Origin: Ascaphus truei
Taxonomy: Eukaryota > Chordata > Amphibia > Anura > Ascaphidae
Reading direction: 5' to 3'
DNA: 64,000 nucleotides
NCBI GenBank assembly: GCA_036426205.1
Contig: WSYH01002423.1
Location: 4,662 to 68,661 of the forward strand
A program made the position numbers and the translations under genes. Below, one piece after another: positions 45,561 through 57,730 of the stretch (position 1 is its first letter; every line of letters begins with the position of its first letter). Below the pieces are notes generated by a model. The model did no database searches. It saw only the letters and a list, made by a program, of their open reading frames with translations, and was not told the DNA's origin.

Positions 45561-46940
45561 CTGTGTGAATATATATGAATGGTGAGCCCACAGTGTATAC
45601 AGTGCTTTACAAAAGGTGTGTGTGAGTGGGAGTTAATATAAATGGTGTGGGTTTGTGTGGAAATGTGAGAGATTGTAGCATAACTAGAAGTGTGTGTTGA
45701 TACTATGTGGTCCCTATTGGTGTATAGGGATGGAAAAACAAGGAGTATTAGTATATGTAAGAGACATCTCTGTGTGCATACATATAGCACAGTATGTACA
45801 GACATGGCTTTTAGCGCTCCTGGGAAGAGAGTTCACTTGTGTCAGTAATGACTCATAAAATTTCAATCACCGGTGAGTGTCCTGAACAGTTGCATAAATT
45901 TGTATTCATGCAACCGTCTCTCTTTCTGTGTTTTAAGATTACCTTTGAGTATGGCAACCCTCAGATCGTTCATCTTATGGCCAGAGTCAGAGAAATGTTC
46001 GCCAACAGGTTCATCTCTTGTTCCGCGTGTGATGCTGTGGCGATGCAGGTTCATTCTCTTTTTTAGCCCCTGCCCCGTCCCACCTATGTAGTAGCATCCC
46101 CCTGGGCATTTCATGCACATGATGAGGTACATGACATTGCTGGAGGAACAGGTGAATCTTCCTCTGATTTTGTATTCCCGATTCCTGTGTGGTATTTGTA
46201 TTGTGTCCGCTGTGTAGAGCATTGCGCAGGTTTTGCATCTTGCGTCCTGGCATGGTTTCGTCCCGCTTTCAGTTGTACTGCTGAATACTTTACTCCTCAC
46301 CATAATATTCTTGAGATTATGAGGTTGTCTGTATGATAATAAGGGTGCTTCAGGGAAGACCTGTTGCAGTCTTGTGTCTTCCTGGAGGATGGGTTGTAGT
46401 TCCCTGGCAATATTGCGTAGGGCTCCAAGGTGTGGGTTATATGTGACCACCAAAGGTATCCTGTCGCTTGTCTCTTTCTGTTTGTATTCAAGTAGATCAC
46501 TTCTTGGTATTCTGGTGGCTTTGTGAATTTGCTGGTCTACAATTCTGTGGTTATATCCACGGTTTATAAAATCTGATCTCAAGGCTTTAATCCGCTGGTC
46601 TATGTCTGCTGTGTCGGAGCAAATCCGGTTGTATCGTATGGTATTAACTCCCACTCCACACACACCTTTTGTTAAGCACTGTATACTGTACACCGTGGGC
46701 TCTCCATTCATTTATATTCACACAGATACACACACACACTCTTACATCACTAACTTTCAGGAACCATTTAACACCTCTAGCCATAAATCACATCCAAACT
46801 GTTTTTAAGTATATCCTTTGCTTGCTTCATTCAATGTAACATCGCCGGAAGAAGAGATCAGTGTATCTCGAAAGCTCGCACAAATAAAAGCATTTTGTTA
46901 GCCACAGAACGATATCATCTATTTATTTTTTGATTATTGA
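45297..46940 (-). mobile_element. Penelope-like element 2 with inverted terminal repeats
   Basis: 45297-45650 and 46640-46940 are inverted copies: each has 'gatgttacaatgaatgaag' or its complement, the AAAGCTCGC/GCGAGCTTT block, a TG/CA run and 'atatatgaatggtgagccc'. Penelope-like elements are known for such LTR-like ends in direct or inverted arrangement. The coding part lies between. It sits next to TA microsatellites on both sides. Confidence 0.8.
45863..46711 (-). CDS. Penelope-like C-terminal protein with GIY-YIG nuclease
   Basis: 282 codons without interruption. Residues about 45-150 match the RT thumb/linker of Penelope-like pol (LRSDFINRGYNHRIVDQQI, VVTYNPHLGALRNI, LLSYRQPHNLKNIMVRSK). 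Then a Cys cluster (CQDARCKTCAML), FTCSSSNVMYLIMC, and the GIY-YIG domain GCYYIGGTGQGLKKRMNLHR with GEHFSDSGHKMNDLRV. The RT core that should precede is deleted; the first ~40 codons come from the terminal repeat. The ORF is open but could not reverse-transcribe. The start is the first ATG after the repeat, so its use is uncertain. Confidence 0.8.
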   Translation of the reverse strand: MNGEPTVYSIQCLTKGVCGVGVNTIRYNRICSDTADIDQRIKALRSDFINRGYNHRIVDQQIHKATRIPRSDLLEYKQKETSDRIPLVVTYNPHLGALRNIARELQPILQEDTRLQQVFPEAPLLSYRQPHNLKNIMVRSKVFSSTTESGTKPCQDARCKTCAMLYTADTIQIPHRNREYKIRGRFTCSSSNVMYLIMCMKCPGGCYYIGGTGQGLKKRMNLHRHSITRGTRDEPVGEHFSDSGHKMNDLRVAILKGNLKTQKERRLHEYKFMQLFRTLTGD

Positions 46941-46968
46941 AGCTCGGCTAACACGGTACTGATACCTC

Positions 46969-46973
<5 letters not shown>

Positions 46974-47020
<47 letters not shown>

Positions 47021-47027
47021 TATATGT
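46974..47027. repeat. (TA)n microsatellite
   Basis: TA dinucleotide array just right of Penelope-like element 2. Confidence 0.95.
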
Positions 47028-47531
47028 ATGCTCATTTGCATGTATTGGGTCTTCAATCCTGCCTTACACCATTATGAGCCAGCACACACCACCTGAACTG
47101 CAGGAAGGGATTATGTGTAATGATATTCAAAATAGCACACAGTGCCACCTTTTACTTTAGAAACCATTCAACATCTTTCCCCTATAGGTTTAAGCTTCCA
47201 GTATGGTCACAGCTTGGAGCACACACAGGGTTAACATGCATACCCACTAAACACACCCGCAGTCATCCTTTTGTCACATTAATTATTTATTTATTTATTT
47301 ATAAAATATTTTACCAGGAAGTAATACATTGAGAGTTACCTCTCGTTTTCAAGTATGTCCTGGGCACAGAGTAAAACAAATAATATATATATATATATAT
47401 ATGTGTATTTACACACACACAGAGAGAGAGACAGTGTGTGTGTATATCTATATAGATAGATATAGAGATACAGAAAGAGAGTATATGTATGTATGTTTGT
47501 ATGTATGCATGTATATATGTATGTATGTATG

Positions 47532-47568
<37 letters not shown>

Positions 47569-47575
47569 TATATAT
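47028..47575. repeat. LINE-tail-like fragment and microsatellites
   Basis: 47281-47302 is (ATTT)n, followed by 'ttaccaggaagtaatacatt', a dispersed-repeat 3' end I associate with amphibian genomes. 47380-47570 holds TA, CA, TATG and GA microsatellites. The open frames there are repeats of Tyr/Ile/Cys and are not genes. Confidence 0.6.
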
Positions 47576-47576
47576 A

Positions 47577-48625
47577 TTTGTAATTCTTATCCTATCCGGA
47601 GTGTCAGAGGTTAATATAGACAGGCTAGGTCTCCAATATATATAGAGTTGCAATGGAAATAGAAGAGAGAAAAGATATATTGCACTTACTGTACTGCCAG
47701 TGTAATCAAAAACAGCATTTATGTATAGCTTCCCAGTGTGTGGTAGTAACTCTTTGCTTTGATGGTAATGTTGCTCACATATTGTAGAGTCCACGGCCCC
47801 CTTCTGATATGTGTCCGCTGCGCCTGTCACCTCCGATTTCCTTGAGGGGGGTCACTGCACCTCTCCTACTCCCCTGTACCTTGCGCACGGTCAGGGGTGC
47901 CAGGAGGTGATATTACAGCAGCAGTGTCTCATTCACACTCGTATTCACATACAAGTAACTGCAGGGCCAGCAGCCAAAAGCTTCAGCAGAGGGGAAACCT
48001 CACCACACGTCACACGTTGTAGGGACCTATGGTTCTATCTGTTATTTCCATTGCAACTCTATATGTATTGGAGACCTAGGGCCTCATGCAGAGAGCAGCG
48101 CTAAAATAAAATGGAGATGTTAATAAATTGTACCTGTAATGGCGTGATTGTATCTCCATATGCAGAAAGGCCCGAAAACTGCATTTAAAATGATGTGTGA
48201 ATATGGAGACTTTCAACCGGCGAGATCCGCGCTGGGGAAACATGTTTGAAAATCCGCGTTTTTTTCTTTTCTTTTCCCTCTCGCCGGTGAGCTCCAGCTT
48301 CCAGCCAACTTTTTTTGGCGGAGCAAATAGTATAATTTCTCTCCATTTTAATGGCGCGAACAGCCACTAGATGGCGATCATGCCTTTCTGCATACGGCGG
48401 TTTAAAAGACTGCAGAAATATAGGGTCTCACCAACCGCGCGGCGCGTTTTTCAAACAAAAATTTTTTTTGCGCTTTTCTCTCTTTTCCCCTCATTCGCGC
48501 CAGTTCTTTACTTTTGGATGAAATATTTCGCTGCAAGCTGGCGAAACACAGCTTCTCGCTGCTCTCTGCATGAGGCCCCTAGCCTGTCTAGATTAACCTC
48601 TGACAATCTGGATAGGAAAAGAACA
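47577..48625. mobile_element. Foldback element containing a MITE
   Basis: 47577-47670 pairs inverted with 48030-48075 plus 48579-48625: 'gaggttaatatagacaggct' matches 'agcctgtctagattaacctc', and 'tgcaatggaaatag' matches 'atttccattgcaac'. The MITE at 48079-48578 lies in the right arm, so the left arm is its pre-insertion site. Confidence 0.8.
48079..48578. mobile_element. 500-bp Harbinger-like MITE with CTA duplication
   Basis: Flanked by CTA at 48076-48078 and 48579-48581. Ends: GGGCCTCATGCAGAGAGCAG and its inverse. The unoccupied arm at 47621-47634 (CAGGCTAGGTCTCC) confirms the duplication. No gene inside. Confidence 0.88.
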
Positions 48626-48950
48626 CAAGCTATGCAAAATTGTAAGTGCATGAATTCAAATGTATGAACTTTAAGGGTTAATTAACCTGTATTGATACAT
48701 TGCTATCTTCTCTTATTTTTTTTTGGACTAAAACGAATATATTTGAGACAACGTGCCGGAGGACATTTCTTCTGTGCTACTCGGTGCATGACTGAACTTC
48801 CAACAGTAATGTGGAAGGAGGTAGTATTTCCAGGTTTGGGAGGAAGTATGAGGAGCTCTGTTTTTGCAATGTGACATTTAAGTCAGCAGGGGGCCATCCA
48901 GGATGATATCTGTCAGGGGAGACCTGTACTTTTACACAAAAACCACCGGG
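48626..48950. other. Unassigned spacer
   Basis: Nothing recognisable; a 60-codon frame at 48692 has no family resemblance. Confidence 0.3.
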
Positions 48951-48954
48951 ATCA

Positions 48955-51335
48955 CGAGCACCAGACAGGACAAGGTTGTTGAATAAAATGAGGTTTATTC
49001 TGGCACGCCAGCTGACAACAGGATATATCTTTCTTTGTTATTGGTATTGGCATTGTTTGGAAAAGGTATAAAATATGCATGAGCAAATTCATCTTAATGC
49101 AGTGTACTTTGCCAATCCAGTATATATAAAACCCTGACCATGTCCTAATGTCCTCTCTAAAGGTTTTGAGTTGTTGAGGGCAGTTCGCTTGATATTGCGA
49201 TTTGGAATTGTTAGTAATGTTTACTCCCAAATATTTATACATTTGGGTTGCCACCTGAATTTGAAGTTAGATGCTATAATAAAGAGATATCTGGGTTTTG
49301 CCTTATGTTCGCTGCTTGTGGTTCCATGCAAAGGGCAAATAGCAGAGGGGAGAGAGGGCATCCTTGTCTCGTGCCACTTTTGATATTAAACCTTTCAGAC
49401 GGGAAGCCTTGGCAGACACATTTGCCTTGGGATTTAAATATAGGGCCGAGATTGCCTTCATAATTTTTTCACGAAACCCAACAAATCCGAGGAATGCAAA
49501 TATGTAGAACAATCTATCTAATCAAGTGCTTTTTCAGCATCAAGCCTTAGTACCATAGTGGGTATCTTTTTTTCTTTTTTTTTTAATCCTATTATCCTTC
49601 TTGTATTATCTGCGGCTGCCCTACCTTGTATAAATCCCACTTGGTCTTGGTGCACCAGTGAAGGGAGAATTGCACTTATTTGGTTTGCTAGAATTTTAGA
49701 GTATATTTTCAGATCTAAGTTGATCAGCGAGATTTGTCTGTAGCTGTCGCAGTTTGTCGGATCTTTTCCTTGCTTGTGGATTAAAGTGATAGAGGCTTGC
49801 AACATGTTAGGTTGGAAAGAGGCTCCTGTCAGGATTGAGTTGAATACTCTCAGGAGGTGGGGGGCTAGTAGATTGGCAATTTTTTTGTAATAGAGGTTTG
49901 AGAACCCGTCGGGTCCTGGGGCTTTGTAAGATTTTAGGTTTTTAATGACACTGAATTTCAGCTAGTGTCATTTCTTTTCCTAGTTCCTCTCCAGCTGCTT
50001 TTTGAGTGTGGGATGAATTGCAGAGGCTTAGATGTTTAGTTCATTGTAGGTTTTTTACTATGCAGTACCTTGTGGCCGTTATATAGATCTGCATAATATT
50101 TTTGGAATTCCTGTGCCATACTTTGATGATTGATGGTTTGATGAGCTCACGTCTGATCCTAGCTTAATTGTATGGATACTTTGGAACTAGTGGTTATTTC
50201 TCAATTTGGTCGTTAGCATTGTGTCAGGCTTATTAAATTTTTCATAGAATTTTTTTTTTGACCAATTGTGGGATTGTTCCACTTGTGTTGTTAAATATAT
50301 ATTAAGTTCTACCGTGGCATCTTTCAGTTGTTTTAGCGTGGCTTCCTTTCCATCATTTTTGTGGGCATAGGTTATTTGTTATTTGTGTTTGGAGTTCTGC
50401 GGTTTTCTTGATTCTAGCTTTTTTCCTATACGTTGTTAAGCTTATTAAAAAGCCTCTTAGCGTTGCTTTGTGTGTTTTCCAATGAGTTGTAAGGGAGGTC
50501 ACACTTTCTTTATTATCTCGGAAGAAGTATTTAATTTCTTCGCCTATGCTTGAGCAGACTTCTGGGATTTCTAATATAAATTTGTTTCGTTTCCAGAATG
50601 TACCTTGTTTCTTTACATTCAGCTAGGTGCATCTCAATTCAATAGTGGCATGGTCCGACCATGTAAAATCATATATCTTGAAGTGTCAGATTTTGGGATT
50701 TAGTCTACTTGACACAAAAAATGTAGTCTATTCTAGTGTAAGATTGATGGGGTTGAAAGAAAAGTGTAATCTTTCTCTTGAGGGTGCATCTCCCTCCAGA
50801 TATTTTCTAGTTGGGCTGTCTTAGTCCTGACATTAGGGCCCTGATATCTTAACTTCCGCGCTGCTGCGGCGGTCCCGATATGTCTATGTGTGGATTTAGG
50901 GGTAAGTTGAAATCTCATGTCAATATCATATACCCTTTAGCCACCTTGCTGAGAGTTTTAAAGACACGAGAGGAACTTTTGTTGGGGGTGTATATATTTG
51001 CGATGGTCAAGGTCTGTCTGTATAGAGATCATACCAGAATCGGGAATCTTCTGTCTTTATCTTTTTTAACTTTGTCAATTATGAAGGGAATTTGGTTGTG
51101 TATTAGAGTTATAACTCCCCTTTTTTTACTTTCAGCTGAAGATAGCCAAAATTGACGAAGGTTTTGTTAGAATTTAGGAGGCTCGCTGTGTTAAAGTGTT
51201 TTTCTTGTGATAGAATAATATCACTTTCTTTCTTTTGTAGTCAGCCATTGCTATTTGTCTTTTTCAAGGGCTGTTAAATCCCTTAACATTATGGGAAATT
51301 AGTGACAATGCCATTGGAGAGATTGTGGGGTAACT
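48955..51335 (-). pseudogene. L1/Tx1-type ORF2, third copy
   Basis: Minus-strand LINE polymerase. From the 5' side: endonuclease remnants near 51200-50740 (RFPILV, ANIYTPN, ENIWREMHPQEKDYTF), linker, then RT at 49805-49518 (ASITLIHKQGKDP, SYRQISLINLDLKIYSKILA, HQDQVGFIQGRAAADNTRRI) and QMYKYLGVNI near 49250. Many stops and a T-run frameshift near 49570. The 3' end is cut near 48955. A 397-bp MITE abuts its 5' side, with L1 ORF1-like sequence beyond. Confidence 0.87.
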
Positions 51336-51339
51336 TGTA

Positions 51340-51736
51340 CTGCACCGACACACTTTATTCGAGCAAATACCCAGTATGTACCTGGCAGATACCTGGAATG
51401 CGCCACTCCTCACCTCTGACAAGCCCCGTTGTGTTTGCCTTCCCAGCCTGGGTTCATGCCTGGCTGATGGGCGGCTGATCTGTTAAATGATAATGATTAG
51501 GATTTAATAGGCTGCAATGCTTCGCGTGTCTACCAGATGGCATAAATTCATGAATTGTAATGCAGTATATATATATATACTGTGCAGTATTGCAGCCAGC
51601 GGGAATAAAATGCTTCAATCCCTGCCTGGAAAATACCTCAATGCACTCGGGCAGAAAACAGTCACAAACCTCAATACACCCGGGTATACCCGAATTCGTG
51701 GGACTAGCCGAGCTCGAATAAAGTGTGTCGCCAGTG
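51340..51736. mobile_element. 397-bp MITE of the Tc1-like composite family (copy B)
   Basis: Flanked by TA at 51338-51339 and 51737-51738. Ends CTGCACCGACACACTTTATT and, reversed, CACTGGCGACACACTTTATT. It differs from copy A by only a handful of bases over ~396, so both moved recently relative to the surrounding decay. Confidence 0.92.
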
Positions 51737-53049
51737 TACTTTAGAACATAGCTTAGCACTCCAGAATGAGGATTTCCACCTCTTGATCAGAGATAACACT
51801 CCAACTATTCTTTTTTTTTTTGGGAGGTGTGGGGGATGACGAAGATATGAGGTGGTGGTGTAGGGTTGGGGGGGGGGAGAGGTAACAGTACAGACAAAAT
51901 ACATTACGAAAAACAAAAAATACTTTGTTGGGATCCTATTGATCACTAGCTCTTCTGCCCTTGGGTTGTTAGTGGGTCATAAAACAAAGGAGCATGTCCA
52001 GGCTAACCACAGAAAAGGGCTTTGTAGATTGCATAGTAGAACTAAACAAAAATAGATCAAGGTGACTGCTGCTTCATAAACAAAAAATGAGAAAACTCAC
52101 CAGCAAGAGGTAACTAAAAACACCTTATTAGAACTACATAAAAACATTTGAACAGAAAAAAACTCTCCTCCCAAATGTTTCACGCTCCTTAATGGCGCTT
52201 TTTCAACTCCTTGAAAAAATGCCATTAAGGGGCGTGAAACGCGTGGGAGTTTTTTTCTGTTCACATATGTACTGATCGAAGGGACGCATCGGGGGTACAA
52301 TGAAGGATGTATGCAGTCGAGCAGCGTTTGTACAGCCAGTGCCAATCTCAAGGAGTTGCAGGACAGTGAACAATAGTGAGTACAGGCTACTCCATACCGG
52401 TAAATCTGGAGGCATGGGTAAAAGCATTTGGCTGATATATTCCCTTTTGATGTCTACTCCTGCCCTCCATTTGTCAATATGAATTATCTAGCTGCATCAA
52501 TTATCTTCCAGAACCCAAGTTTATAGGCTCCGTCTATATACTATATCCATTTAAAAACCTATTTGGTTGCTTAACACCCTAGAGCTTGAAATCGGTTTGG
52601 TTCAAAGTTGCATAGTAGAACTACGCTGGTCTATTTGAGGTAACATGAGTTTGCCCGAGGTCGCTTACCAGCCAGCGACTAAAACATATTTCAATATTAA
52701 ATTAACATCTAACTTATAATTTCTAACATTTCCAACCATATTTTTTTCCCCTCCCTTCCTTCCTTTCTCTCTTTCTTCCTTCTGGGTCAGTGAGTTAAGA
52801 CAGAAAACCAGCTCCCCTTTTTGTGGCAGACCTTTCAGTAACACATGTGCATTAATTGGAACGGACATTGGCGTTTTGCTAATGCCTATTAGTTAACTCG
52901 TCTCTGCATAATGAAAATCCCTGTTAATACATCTAACATGATGATGCTAGTTTGAGGAACTGGTATTTTTGAATACAGAGAAGGAGCAGCTCAGTGGAAT
53001 ACAGCAGCGTGGAATACAGCAGTGCACACGAAAACGGCACCGTGATTTC
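51737..53049. other. L1-linked DNA with a probable small insertion
   Basis: 51745-52075 is probably L1 inter-ORF sequence. 52080-52500 has 'gcgtgaaacgcgtgggag' and a foldback ('caaatgtttcacgctcctta' against 'taaggggcgtgaaacgcgtg'), resembling Penelope-like ends. No gene. Confidence 0.35.
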
Positions 53050-53345
53050 TTAAAATAATGGCCGCTGCATCTGTAAAGCCTTGATTGTATCATCTAGCCT
53101 CCATTCTAGGGCATCTGTCCTGCTGCCTAGAGAGGTGATCTCCTTCTTTATTACCTTCACTTTGCTGTTGAGCCAGGTCTTGAGAAAACTGAGCAGGTTT
53201 TTTTATATCCTTTTTTGTGACTTGTTGGTTAATTTCTTCTTGGTCTGATTCCTGCTCTGAATCGGAGCCCTCGCTTCAGATTTGCTCTGCAGCCCGTGGT
53301 GTCTTCGTGTCCGCTTTGTGCTTAAAGTATGTTGAGATTTGTTTT
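53050..53345 (-). pseudogene. L1 ORF1 coiled-coil fragment
   Basis: The minus-strand translation across two frames gives an acidic start (SDSEQESDQEE) and a coiled coil (KKEITSLGSRTDALEWRLDD), the pattern of L1 ORF1 RNA-binding proteins. It lies upstream of the third L1 in the same orientation, so it is probably the same element. The RRM and C-terminal domains are not seen. Confidence 0.6.
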
Positions 53346-54165
53346 GTTCTTTTTCTTTACTGATATCTTCGGAGGTATCTTGGATCAGTGAGTAACCCTA
53401 GTGGGGTTATGTGATTATAATTGGGTTTGAAAATTAACTCCCACAAAATAGTTAATTTTTAGTTTTTTAACATTGTTCTGATTTACTGTGTAAAGAAAAA
53501 ATATAAACAACAATACATTTGATCTCAGAGATTATGCAAATGCTTTTTGCAGTATTCAATATTGCACTATAGAACATTCACCTAAATAAAGTGACTTCTG
53601 TACAGAAATGTATTCACTGCAATCGATTACCTACTTACTAAAATAAACAGGAACCTTGGTGTAAAAGTAAATATCTTGCTTGGGAATTTAAAGTCACTGA
53701 TTTTAAATCCCAACGGTGATTTCAAGAAATAATTAAGCGAGTTACAAGTTTTGGACTTAATTAGCAAGATATTTCACATTCTCTACGTAACCTTTACAAT
53801 GCCCCCCAAGCGTGCTTTAGGGGGTTTTCTTTAGTAATTCCGTCGTAACACACAGTATGCTGTTGCGTTGGTATTTTGTAATGCCAAATGTTAGAAATCC
53901 AACAGCAATTATTCATATTCATAAACTGAGTATTAATAGATAAACCTTTCTGAATATCATTACCTCCACTTATAAAAATGCCAACAATGCTTTGTTCTGC
54001 AAATGAGAAACTTGATTGGATAAACATTTAGTAGGAACTGCAATCTTAATAAGTATACAGTGAGAAAAACATTGAACTGGCAGATGAAAATCAAAGTTAT
54101 ATGATGTGTTAAAATGGATGGGGGCTGAACTGCTTCAGGATCAGTCCCAGTTGGCGCACAAAGCA
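53346..54165. other. AT-rich unassigned DNA
   Basis: No coding domain or clear repeat boundary seen. Confidence 0.3.
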
Positions 54166-54440
54166 TTAAGGGGCCTATGCTAGTAGACGTCATAAAAAAA
54201 AAATCTCTCGGACAGTAGGTCCGACAGTTTTTTGAGCGTTCTTATCACGGTATGCAGAAAGCCTTGAATACCTGCGATAGCAAAATGCCCAAAACTGGCA
54301 AGGAGCAAAGTGATGTTCGCCTCTCTCTAAAGAGCTCATCTGGTGATCTGCAGCGATCTGGCCTAGCTGCACAGAGAGCTGCACAGACAGAGCCCCCTCT
54401 CCCTGTGCACATCTCGCCAGCAATCGCAAGGTTTCAATAA
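54166..54440. mobile_element. Half of a Harbinger-like MITE
   Basis: It begins 'ggggcctatgctagtagac', like the ends of other GGGCCTATGC/GGGCCTCATGC elements here, but the partner end is missing. Confidence 0.45.
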
Positions 54441-54449
54441 AAACATTTA

Positions 54450-54860
54450 ATACTAGTGTACATGAGCAGGGCGGCTCCAGAATAGAACCGCGTTGATTTC
54501 AGGTCAGGGTACTCCCTGCTTCCCGAGATAAAGGCCCCGTTATGGGGTGCCGGTATCTCCTATGCATTAAAATATCTTGCGTCACGTGACCGTTGAATTT
54601 AAAGTGATGTCAAATGATTTTAACTCATGGAACATATCACATGGTACAGGAACCAATGGGATTGTCTTCAATCCCATTGGCTGTAACACCATGTGATATC
54701 AGTCATGTGGTTTTAATGATGTGATGTACCTCCCTTGAAAATGTCACATCCGTAAAAAAAAAAAAAAGAGGCGGTTACATGACACAGTATCAATCGCATT
54801 GGAGCTGTGCCACCTGACCCTAAAATGTGATGTCAAAGGCCCTATATAAGGCCTGTATGT
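54450..54860. repeat. Foldback repeat fragment with a perfect-looking hairpin
   Basis: 54455-54560 matches the left part of the palindrome at 33905. About 54646-54705 is a hairpin: 'catatcacatggtacaggaa' and 'ccaatgggattg' face 'caatcccattgg' and 'ctgtaacaccatgtgatatc' across a 5-base loop. Confidence 0.75.
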
Positions 54861-55689
54861 CTCATTTTAGCTGAAGATCTTGACGTGGCAACATCCGTTT
54901 TGGATTTTCCATGGGGTTTTGGATTGAAAGAAAGAAAATAGAAGATTAAAGAAAATAATGACAGATGAAGATATGAGAAAAAGATGATAGAAGGAAGATT
55001 TTTTTACCTGATGCTGTTCTTTAAGGAGGATGGATACAGATTGCGGGTGATGACGTCGCAGGTCGATAGCTTCCTGATACGCCGGGATTTGGAGGGTGAA
55101 GACTTCTAAAGGTAATATAAATATGGAATGTATGTATATGTCTTTTTTTATTGTATTCATTTCTTTTTTATGTTTTTCATTATCAGTCAATGGGCAATGT
55201 ATTCATCTGTGCCCCTTTAGGGTACATATAAATACAGTGACAGCCAATACATTTTTTGGCAAATGCTTATTTTGTATTGATTGGTATTTTTTCTATTTCT
55301 GTTTATTGTTTTGATTAAATTGTTTGGAATTTGGATGGCTTGTTTTTAGAACATTTGTGGATTTGCTAGTGGTTTAAATTAATTCATTGTTTTGTTGGCT
55401 AGGGGTTTTATTTATTTATTTGATGTGTGGGCTAGTGCTTTTATTTCTTGAATTGGTTGGATAGGTGTTTATTTAAATGTATTCTTATGTTTTGGAATAA
55501 CATCATTTTAATTATTATGTTGTTTTGGTGATAAGTTTTATTCATGTATACTATCAGGATTTTTAGTTCTTTCATTGTTGGGGTGTTAAGGTGCTTGTGT
55601 ATTTATTGTATTATTGTGTATTTTTTGGCTTTAATGATTTGTATTACTGCTGCGGCCCCTCCTATCCTCCGACTTACCCGGAAAAATGC
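54861..55689. other. AT-rich unassigned DNA
   Basis: T-rich plus strand from 55090 to 55640, with hydrophobic short frames that follow from composition. No gene recognised. Confidence 0.3.
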
Positions 55690-56580
55690 GGGGATGTTAT
55701 CTGACTCTCACGGTCCTTCTCCACGCGACCCGAAATCAGCTGATAGCGCTAATAGCGCTAGACAATGAAAGCGCTTAGCGCTAAACAATAAAAATGCCCG
55801 CAGGTGCCCAAAACGGCCCCCATAAGCTCGCGATTTTTAAAATCGTGGGGAAAAGGCCGCAGGAGGCTAAAGACGGCCGCCACGCTAGGTTGACCATTGA
55901 GTGCTAAAGGGGCTTTTATTATAGGAGTTTGATGCACCGCTGTGCCAATCAATGAATAGAGGGTGGGTATAGTGGTCATGGGGTGGGTGGTTAGGCCTCC
56001 CAGGTGGCTAGCGGGGAGGGTAGGTTAAGCCCTTAATTACTACAGTGGTTATTCACCGTTAAGGGGTTAGGGGTCATGAGATTGTATTTTTTCTTGTACT
56101 CTTGCTGCCAAAGGAGGACATGGAATTGGAGTATGGTGACGAGGACACCTTTCATGATGGCAGGGGTAAGTAGAAAGGTTTATTTTATTTATGCTGGATG
56201 TCTAATGTTTTATTTTATAATGGACAAATGCTCTAATATCCATATGTGGATAATTGTAATTTCCCCCCTTACTCAACTGTATGTGTTGGGGGAGGGTGTT
56301 TGTTGGGGGTAAAGGAGGTGGGTATTAGTGTTGTTGTGTTTTAGAATGTTTGTGGGTAGCGAGGATGGATGAAGTTGGTATTTGGCACTTGGTGGGTGTT
56401 TATTCCTACCGGGTGAAAAGCGGGAGGAGTTAACTCCTTGATTACCATAGCGGTAATAACTGCAATGATAATGAAGGGGTTAACTCAACCTGCAACCCCC
56501 CCACAAGGCCTAAACACCCAAGGGCAAAATACCACCTTAACCCACCCCTGTTACCCACAATAAACATGGCACTGGTAGTT
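55690..56580. repeat. Relative of the long inverted arms
   Basis: Blocks 'ggttaggcctccc', 'accgttaaggggttagggg', 'ggacaaatgctctaatatcc' and 'catatgtggataattgtaat' match, in order, the arms at 34650 and 42290. An exon-like stretch ending GGCAGGGGTAAGT lies near 56110-56165. 55690-55900 is rich in AGCGCT palindromes. Confidence 0.65.
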
Positions 56581-57180
56581 AACTGCTAGATTCCTGACGA
56601 AGCCAGATACAGTTCTTTTCAACTGGGTGAAACGCGTTGAGTGGACCTTTTTGATCTTGGATGCGATCCGTAGTTCACCAGCCCTGCAGCCGTGATGTCA
56701 CATGCTCCGACGGGCGCGAGGAAAGAAGCGCCAGTCTCGGATCACGAGCGGTGGAGGCTTGAAGAACCCAAGGGAGGTGGTGAGCAGTGCGGTGAACCTT
56801 CGATTTCACTAATTAAGTGATACATGCTTGTTTTAAACTTGCACATTGTGAGTGCGCATTTTATACCTTTTTTTACATAAAGAATTTAATATCAGCCTGA
56901 TAGCACTATGTAGCTTTTTTTCATCCTTTACGTAATTCATCTCATCGCTGACTGAGCCTTTGAGGGGGGATCCTGACTACATACATTCCATACGGGTAGC
57001 AGCCCTTCTTGCAAACTGCCTTTTATCCACTGATATCTTGTGAGTAAGCAAGACATACGAGCCAAGAAATCATCACATGCCTTATTACCTTTTTTTCCTT
57101 ACATCTACACTTATATTGTGTGTTCTCTTGTCTTTTCTTCCCATACATGCTCCCCCTGGATTGTTTGAGATCTGGTAGTT
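56581..57180. repeat. Dispersed repeat with a GTGAAACGCGTTG motif
   Basis: 'tcctgacgaagcc' followed by 'gggtgaaacgcgttga' recalls the conserved segment in Penelope-like ends (31.85 kb, 61.1 kb). No coding capacity. Confidence 0.4.
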
Positions 57181-57730
57181 AACCCCTTCATTGCCTTAGG
57201 AGATTTGTAAATGCATTTTTATTACATGGGATTCATGCCGGGGCTCTCCAGTGCTGATATTAATGGGCATCAGCTCTGGAGCCTCCTGGCATCAAACCGA
57301 TGCAGGAAAAAAGCATTTTTTTTCTGTCCCTCTCTTGCCGCCGCCTCCTGAATTCTCCCCAGCTTCACACCAACTTTTTCTGGTGAGAGGATTTGGGGAG
57401 AAACTCACTATTCTAGAGCCGCGATTAGCCTCGGTAAGCTAATCGAGGCTACTAGAATTGCACGGGTTTCAGAACCTGCCGATAAGTGGCTTATCGCCGC
57501 TCACCCGGCGATGTGTTTTGGACGCAGCAAAAAATGGCGATTCATGTCTTTATCGCCCTCTTGTCAAGGCTTTCTAAATAGCAGTAGTCATTTTGGCTGA
57601 AAAGGCTCAATAAGTGGATTATTGAGGCAATTAGAATAGGCCCCCGTGGGTGTCTGGGGGCCTCCAGGTGGTCCATGTGGGTGTTTGGGGGGTCCTCGGG
57701 TGGCCCTCACGGGTGTCTGGGTGCCTCCCT
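57181..57730. repeat. MITE-like palindromic DNA and a GC-rich minisatellite
   Basis: 57408-57470 contains GATTAGCCTCGGTAAGCTAATC. 57645-57727 repeats a ~35-base unit around GTGGGTGTCTGGG two to three times, similar to the GC-rich part of the long arms. Confidence 0.5.

Noticed and set aside
47311..47830. Tyr/Ile/Cys-rich frames up to 164 codons
   Set aside because: They translate TA, CA and TATG microsatellites.
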